A DNA stretch of 64,000 nt from CBDAPX01 sp965198725 (GTDB lineage Bacteria; Pseudomonadota; Alphaproteobacteria; Rhodobacterales; Rhodobacteraceae), in assembly GCA_965198725.1 (NCBI GenBank), contig CBDAPX010000001.1, forward strand, positions 992,001 through 1,056,000. Reading direction: 5' to 3'. Position numbers and translations under genes: made by a program. The notes under the pieces are model-generated. The model saw only the letters and a program-made list of their open reading frames with translations. It was not told the DNA's origin and ran no database searches. Of the stretch, positions 59,619-64,000 are shown one piece after another (position 1 is the first letter of the stretch; each line of letters opens with the position of its first letter).

Positions 59619-61082
59619 TCAACGCATCACGAAGGGATCCGGAATTGGATCATCGCTGGTCCGCAACCACACCGCTTTGGTCGTTGTGTAATCAAGGGCA
59701 GCCTGCAGCCCGCCTTCGCGCCCGTGACCTGACAGCCCATGCCCCCCGAACGGTGCTATCGGGCTGACAGCACGGTATGTGTTGACCCAAACAATGCCAG
59801 AGCGAATGGCCCGGATCATCCGGTGGGCCCGGGTCAGGTTTTGTGTGAACACGCCGGATGCAAGACCGAACTGGGTGTTGTTGGCGATTTCGATGGCTTC
59901 GGCCTCGGTCTCGAAAGAGACAACAGATAGGACAGGCCCAAAGAATTCGTTTATCAGACTATCGGCGTCGCGTGCCGCGGAACAATCGAGGATTGTTGGC
60001 GCAAAATAGAAACCGGGCCGGTCGATGGCCTGCCCACCGGTCACCAGCGTGGCGCCTTGTTCGATGGATCGTTCGATCAACGAGAGGGCATTGTCCCGCT
60101 GTTTCGAGGTGCAGAGCGGTCCCACCTCGGTCGCCATATCGTCCGGCGCGCCGATGACAACGCTTTCCGCTTTTTCTTTCAAACGGGCAAGAAACGCGTC
60201 CTTGATGGCCGCATGAATAACCAGTCGCGACCCCGCGACACAGCTTTGCCCCGTCGCGGCAAAAATCCCCGACACCTGCGCGTTGACCGCGCTTTCGATA
60301 TCGGCGTCGTCAAACACGATGAAAGGGGATTTCCCGCCAAGCTCTAGCGAGGTCGAGGCCAAGTTTTCGGCCGAATTCCGCACGATATGCCGTGCGGTTT
60401 CAGGACCACCAGTAAAGGCGACATGCGCCACCTTGGGATGGCTGGTCAGCGTCGCACCCACCACAGGTCCGCCCGTGAGAACCTGAAGAACGCCCTTGGG
60501 AAAACTGGCTTGATCGAAAATCCGTGCGAACTCTAAGAGTGGTGAGGCTCCCTCTTCGGAGGCCTTGAGAACCACCGTGCAACCAGCAGCCAGCGCCGGG
60601 CCGATCTTCACCGCGGACAAAAAGAGTTGCGAATTCCACGGTACGATTGCCGCCACCACGCCAATCGGTTCGCGCCGAAGCCATACTTCCATGTCCGGTT
60701 TATCGATTGGCAGAAACGCGCCTTCGATCTTATCCGCCAAACCGGCGTAGTACCGATAGTATTCGGCCACATAAGCAATCTGAGCAGAGGTTTCGCGGAT
60801 GATCTTGCCGGTATCCCGCGTTTCCAGTTCCGCAAGCTTCGGCGCGTTTTCCGCGATCAGGTCCGCCAGCCGCGACAGCAGCTTACCGCGCGCGGTGGCC
60901 GTCATGTTCGCCCATTCAGCCAAAAAAAACGCCCGTTCGGCAGAGTTCACGGCACGATCGACATCCTCAGCACTGGCCTCTGGCATCCATGCCCAAGGCT
61001 TGCCATCCGAAGGATCAACGCTTTGGAATTGGGCGGAACCCTCTTCAAAACCGCCATCGATATACTGCTGAAACTTTTGCAT
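59619..61082 (-). CDS. Aldehyde dehydrogenase family protein
   Basis: 487-residue NAD(P)-dependent aldehyde dehydrogenase, with general-base glutamate in LELGGKSPFIVFDDADI, catalytic cysteine in ATGQSCVAGSRLVI and the NAD site in FTGGPETARHIV. It should oxidise an aldehyde, probably a semialdehyde, produced by the upstream LLM monooxygenase and hydrolase. ATG 61082, 18 bp after the LLM gene. Its 3' end points at the GntR gene. Confidence 0.92.
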   Translation of the reverse strand: MQKFQQYIDGGFEEGSAQFQSVDPSDGKPWAWMPEASAEDVDRAVNSAERAFFLAEWANMTATARGKLLSRLADLIAENAPKLAELETRDTGKIIRETSAQIAYVAEYYRYYAGLADKIEGAFLPIDKPDMEVWLRREPIGVVAAIVPWNSQLFLSAVKIGPALAAGCTVVLKASEEGASPLLEFARIFDQASFPKGVLQVLTGGPVVGATLTSHPKVAHVAFTGGPETARHIVRNSAENLASTSLELGGKSPFIVFDDADIESAVNAQVSGIFAATGQSCVAGSRLVIHAAIKDAFLARLKEKAESVVIGAPDDMATEVGPLCTSKQRDNALSLIERSIEQGATLVTGGQAIDRPGFYFAPTILDCSAARDADSLINEFFGPVLSVVSFETEAEAIEIANNTQFGLASGVFTQNLTRAHRMIRAIRSGIVWVNTYRAVSPIAPFGGHGLSGHGREGGLQAALDYTTTKAVWLRTSDDPIPDPFVMR

Positions 61083-61100
61083 GGTCTGTCCAATCCGCGT

Positions 61101-62138
61101 CTATGCGAATGCCGGCATGACATCCTTTATGAACCGTTCAAGCGACGCTTTCTTCCGTTCAAACGGCATCATGCTGTCGACCCAAAAAGAGTATTCGTCG
61201 TAACCAAGTGCAGCACAGGATTTCAGACGATCTGTCACCGCATCTGCCGTGCCAATCACCAGATCACGTTCCATGTTCTCAGGGGAATAGAACGGATGCG
61301 CGGCGATGTCTTCGTCTGTCAACGGGTCAATCAGGCCCTGCGAAACGCTGCGTCTGTTCATGAACCATGCCCCGAAATAGCAATAGAACCGGTTCAATTC
61401 GACTGCGGCCTGTTTCACGTCGGCGGCGTCCTCGGCCACATAGGTGTGCCGCAACAGCATGATTTTTGGACGCGGGATATCGGGGAATTTTGCGCAGGCA
61501 TCCTTGAACTTGGACATAAGGTCTTCGACCTCGTCATCCCCGTTCCAAAGCGGCGTCACCTGTACGTTGCACCCGTTCGACACTGCAAATTCGTGGCTGT
61601 TGGGGTCTCGTGCCGCGACCCAGATCGGCGGGCCGCCGTCTTGCATTGGCAAGGGTGAGGAGGTCGTCGAAGGAAACTGATGAAATTCGCCATTATGGGT
61701 GTAATCCCCGTTCCACAGACCCTGAACTGCCGGGATCAATTCGCGCATGCGCTGACCAGCCTCCCACGCGTCCATACCGGGCATGATACGTTCGTATTCA
61801 TAGCTGTATGCGCCGCGCGCCACGCCCAGATCCAATCGGCCCGATGTGATGATATCGGTCATCGCCGCTTCGCCCGCCAGCCGGATGGGATGCCAGAACG
61901 GCGCAATCACGGTGCCTGTTCCCAGCCGCACGTGCTTGGTCTGACGCGCCACATCGATCAGGTTGAGGAAGGGATTGGGCGCGATGGTAAAGTTCATCCC
62001 ATGGTGTTCGCCGGTCCAAACCGCATGCATGCCGCCGTCATCAGCGATTTTGCAAAGCTGAATGAACTCTTCGTAAAGCTGCTGTTGATCCTGTTCGGGC
62101 GAAATACGCTCCATATGCACAAAGAGGGAAAACTTCAT
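61101..62138 (-). CDS. LLM-class flavin-dependent monooxygenase (luciferase-like)
   Basis: 345-residue FMNH2-dependent TIM-barrel enzyme: FSLFVHMERISPEQDQQQLY, GMHAVWTGEHHGMNF, LGTGTVIAPFWHPIRLAGEA and DIITSGRLDLGVARGAYSYE. Uses reduced flavin from the reductase encoded just before it. The ATG overlaps the reductase stop (ATGA). These enzymes oxidise or cleave C-N or C-S bonds or small heterocycles. It is not close to RutA or the alkane-sulfonate SsuD sequences I know, so the substrate is open. Confidence 0.86.
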   Translation of the reverse strand: MKFSLFVHMERISPEQDQQQLYEEFIQLCKIADDGGMHAVWTGEHHGMNFTIAPNPFLNLIDVARQTKHVRLGTGTVIAPFWHPIRLAGEAAMTDIITSGRLDLGVARGAYSYEYERIMPGMDAWEAGQRMRELIPAVQGLWNGDYTHNGEFHQFPSTTSSPLPMQDGGPPIWVAARDPNSHEFAVSNGCNVQVTPLWNGDDEVEDLMSKFKDACAKFPDIPRPKIMLLRHTYVAEDAADVKQAAVELNRFYCYFGAWFMNRRSVSQGLIDPLTDEDIAAHPFYSPENMERDLVIGTADAVTDRLKSCAALGYDEYSFWVDSMMPFERKKASLERFIKDVMPAFA

Positions 62139-63079
62139 ACCGCATCGCTCCTTTCTACCAATGGCCGGACCTCTCCGCTGACCTCGTTGCCATAGTAGGT
62201 TCCAAAATTGCCCAAGAGACTTTCATCTGCAAAGCGTTCCAGCATCGCGCAGATGGCCGGATCTTCGACATCGGCGAGGTTGTCGCGCGTTATCTTGACG
62301 AACTTCCCTTTCGCCGGTGCGCCTTCTGCCGCTTGGCACAAGAAGGAAATATGCTGCAGCTTGCTGGCCGCGTCATCGAAAACGGAATAGACAAATCCGG
62401 GCTCTGCCTTGATCCCAGTGTCGGCGATCAACTTGGTCAACGCCCCGTTTGTCCCCTCTGACAGATCGGTCGTCGTGGGAACCGATACGCCACCGTCACC
62501 CCGGTCAACCAAAAGGACTTCGCCGTCGCGGGCAATCAGGGCTGACACCGCCATCGTGGCGCGGCGGCTCAGGACTTCGGCCTCGGCGGCCGGAGTGACA
62601 TAAGCTCCGCGCGCATAGCCAAGACCGGGTGAGACGTTATGATCAAAGGCCTTGACCTCGCCAATCATGATCAGGTGATCACCCGCTTCGACTGTTTTAT
62701 GCATGGCGCAATCAAACCATGCCGAGACATCATTCAAGATCGGAGCGCCATGCGGTCCGACATCCCAACCCACTGTGGAAAAACGATCTTCCACCGGGCG
62801 CGCGAAGGTGTTCGACACCTCGATCTGCGCCTCGGAAAGGATGTTGACCCCAAAACCGCCGGCATTCGCGAAGGTGTCAAAGTTTCCCGAACTGTTTGCA
62901 AGGCACACAAGGACCAATGGTGGGTCCAATGACACAGAGGCAAAGGAATTGGCGGTAAATCCAAGTGGTGCGCCATCGGCATCCATCGCCGTGACCACCG
63001 TCACCCCAGTCAGGTAAGTGCCAAACGCATTCCGCAGCGCGCGGGGGTTCAACAGCGTGCTCGGGTCAAAGTCGATCAT
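62135..63079 (-). CDS. Flavin reductase with C-terminal Nudix-like domain
   Basis: 314 residues. Residues 1-165 are a flavin-reductase domain of the split-barrel FMN type (GTYLTGVTVVTAMDADGAPL, GFTANSFASVSLDPPLV, EVKAFDHNVSPGLGYARGAY). Residues about 175-285 form a second domain with the strand order of Nudix proteins (MAVSALIARDGEVLLVDRGD, TKLIADTGIKAEPGFVY). The Nudix catalytic box is incomplete: the REXXEE glutamates are not seen, so this part is probably a regulatory or binding module. ATG 63079 with a four-base overlap to the hydrolase stop. Confidence 0.75.
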   Translation of the reverse strand: MIDFDPSTLLNPRALRNAFGTYLTGVTVVTAMDADGAPLGFTANSFASVSLDPPLVLVCLANSSGNFDTFANAGGFGVNILSEAQIEVSNTFARPVEDRFSTVGWDVGPHGAPILNDVSAWFDCAMHKTVEAGDHLIMIGEVKAFDHNVSPGLGYARGAYVTPAAEAEVLSRRATMAVSALIARDGEVLLVDRGDGGVSVPTTTDLSEGTNGALTKLIADTGIKAEPGFVYSVFDDAASKLQHISFLCQAAEGAPAKGKFVKITRDNLADVEDPAICAMLERFADESLLGNFGTYYGNEVSGEVRPLVERSDAV

Positions 63080-63897
63080 ACCGCGGCAACCTCTTTCAAA
63101 GGGATCGCAAGCCATGTGCGCAAGGCTGCGTTCACGGCATCCGGTTCTGTCAGGTTCACCATGTGGCGATGACCGGCAATGACCACGGCGTGGCCCAAAG
63201 GGGCGGCCTGGGCCATCGCTTCGGACATGGCCGGTGTCGAATTGGGGTCGCCATCACCTGTCAGGGCCAAAAGTGGGCAGGGAATGCGGCCAAACCCATC
63301 GGCATAGGTGGCGTCGCCTCGGGCGAATGCACCATAGGCGGTCGCGTATCCGTTGATATCAACTTCAGACAGCCACTGGCCAACATGGTCGCGGGCTTTT
63401 CTGTCGGCAGGTGTATCGCTGAACCAGCGTTTGAGTGGCGTTTCGACATCGAAGCTGCCCTCGGAAATTGTCTCGGCGCGGGCGATGACCTGATTTCGGG
63501 CCTCGGCATCCCGCCGGAAGACCCCGTTCAACAAAGCCACGCGTTCCAGTCGTTCGGAATGCGTCACCGCAAACCCGCCAGCAATCAAGGCGCCCATCGA
63601 ATGGCCAGCAAGATTGACGCGCTCTAACCCAAGAGCGTCCAAAGCAGCCAGCAACCAATCCAGAAAGGCAGGCAGTTGGGCGTTTTGGTCCAACGGGTCG
63701 CTGCCGCCATGCCCCGGCATATCCAAGGCAAAGACCTGATGCGTATGAGACAAGGCCTCAAGCTGCGGAAACCATGCCGCTGACTGCATGCCCACGCCGT
63801 GGATCAGAACCAACGGCGCGCGGTCCGTTTTGTCGCCCGCGACACGATAGGAAAGGCAACCGTAAGGCTTAGACAGCTGCAGGGTTGTCAACGTCAT
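63076..63897 (-). CDS. Alpha/beta hydrolase-fold protein
   Basis: 273-residue hydrolase: oxyanion-hole HGVGMQSAAW, nucleophile elbow GHSMGALIAGG with the serine, and a late GHRHMVNL with the catalytic histidine. It could hydrolyse a formyl-amide, ester or C-C bond. NicD-type N-formylmaleamate deformylases share this fold and lie next to NicX-like genes elsewhere, which gives a speculative parallel. The ATG overlaps the preceding gene by 29 bp. Confidence 0.85.
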   Translation of the reverse strand: MTLTTLQLSKPYGCLSYRVAGDKTDRAPLVLIHGVGMQSAAWFPQLEALSHTHQVFALDMPGHGGSDPLDQNAQLPAFLDWLLAALDALGLERVNLAGHSMGALIAGGFAVTHSERLERVALLNGVFRRDAEARNQVIARAETISEGSFDVETPLKRWFSDTPADRKARDHVGQWLSEVDINGYATAYGAFARGDATYADGFGRIPCPLLALTGDGDPNSTPAMSEAMAQAAPLGHAVVIAGHRHMVNLTEPDAVNAALRTWLAIPLKEVAAV

Positions 63898-64000
63898 GCC
63901 CCAGCTCCTTCAGGTCTTGGTACCGGTCACCAATGCGATGGTGGGGACGTCCCCCGATTGATGCGCCAAGCGCGATAATGATTTCATCTGGGCCGGGCGC
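63869..64000 (-). CDS. Amino acid synthesis family (PF06684/DUF1185) protein, C-terminal end (cut by window edge)
   Basis: The final 43 residues read APGPDEIIIALGASIGGRPH, then HRIGDRYQDLKELGHD to TAA. The PDEI, ALA-like and GGRPH-x-R-x-G pattern closely matches the C-termini of PF06684 (AA_synth) proteins as I remember them. The family is named after a loose genetic link and its chemistry is not settled. First gene seen of the five-gene block with hydrolase, reductase, monooxygenase and dehydrogenase, overlapping the hydrolase gene. Confidence 0.55.
   Translation of the reverse strand, partial: APGPDEIIIALGASIGGRPHHRIGDRYQDLKELGHDVDNPAAV

Noticed and set aside
1..64000. CRISPR array, rRNA operon, prophage or integrase
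   Set aside because: No regularly spaced direct repeats, no rRNA sequence and no phage or integrase genes were seen; the only mobile elements are the two IS3-family copies.

Overview
The window looks like chromosomal DNA of a marine-type alphaproteobacterium of the Rhodobacterales (Roseobacter group). It is GC-rich throughout. It carries the petP-petR pair and a petABC bc1 operon, an xseB-ispA-dxs run, a paaABCDE operon, a complete hut set, type 2 (zinc-free) MsrB and Tad-type pilus genes. The lineage call rests on gene content and order, not on a 16S gene, and the genus cannot be named.

Layout. 1-5.3 kb: GST tail, queG, a hydantoinase/oxoprolinase, msrA-msrB, a secreted glutathione peroxidase and a thioredoxin-like protein. 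5.3-11.5 kb: an EamA transporter gene is broken in two by a block made of two direct copies of an IS3-family element (IS407-like) around 2.9 kb of cargo (a 3-hydroxyisobutyrate-dehydrogenase-like gene, a small membrane protein, Tad pilus genes). A 4-bp target duplication (ACTG) flanks the whole block. The two EamA pieces rejoin to exactly 870 bp in frame. Just inside the two ISs lies a 252-bp inverted repeat made of pilus-gene sequence. 11.5-16.6 kb: a glyoxalase-fold gene, HU, AMP nucleosidase plus adenine deaminase, LysR. 16.7-20.8 kb: aldolase, fatty-acid hydroxylase/sterol desaturase, sulfatase, SelW-like protein, methyltransferase. 20.9-24.4 kb: paaABCDE (phenylacetyl-CoA epoxidase).

24.5-43.3 kb is mostly core genome. 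A dense operon runs petP-petR-two histone-deacetylase-family genes-xseB-ispA-dxs. Then come ilvE, rlmJ, cobO, an EamA transporter, aroC, a PaiB-like protein, GST, petABC, a CPT-like kinase, mtaB and dapF. A tRNA-Lys(UUU) gene follows at 43.5 kb. It is followed by about 1.1 kb of more AT-rich, weakly coding sequence that holds the remains of a GIY-YIG/T5orf172-like gene.

44.7-64 kb is a catabolic region. It has a CMD-family protein, a creatininase homologue, a polar amino-acid ABC transporter and an ACMSD-like amidohydrolase, then an XRE-cupin regulator with a 2-oxoglutarate/Fe(II)-type oxygenase. Histidine degradation follows: hutI-hutH-hutG-hutU on one strand, hutF divergent, and a HutC-type GntR regulator. 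The last block combines an M29/NicX-like putative metalloenzyme, aldehyde dehydrogenase, LLM flavin monooxygenase, flavin reductase with a Nudix-like tail, alpha/beta hydrolase and a PF06684-type protein cut by the window edge. No substrate can be assigned to this block, and it is the best candidate here for an undescribed pathway.
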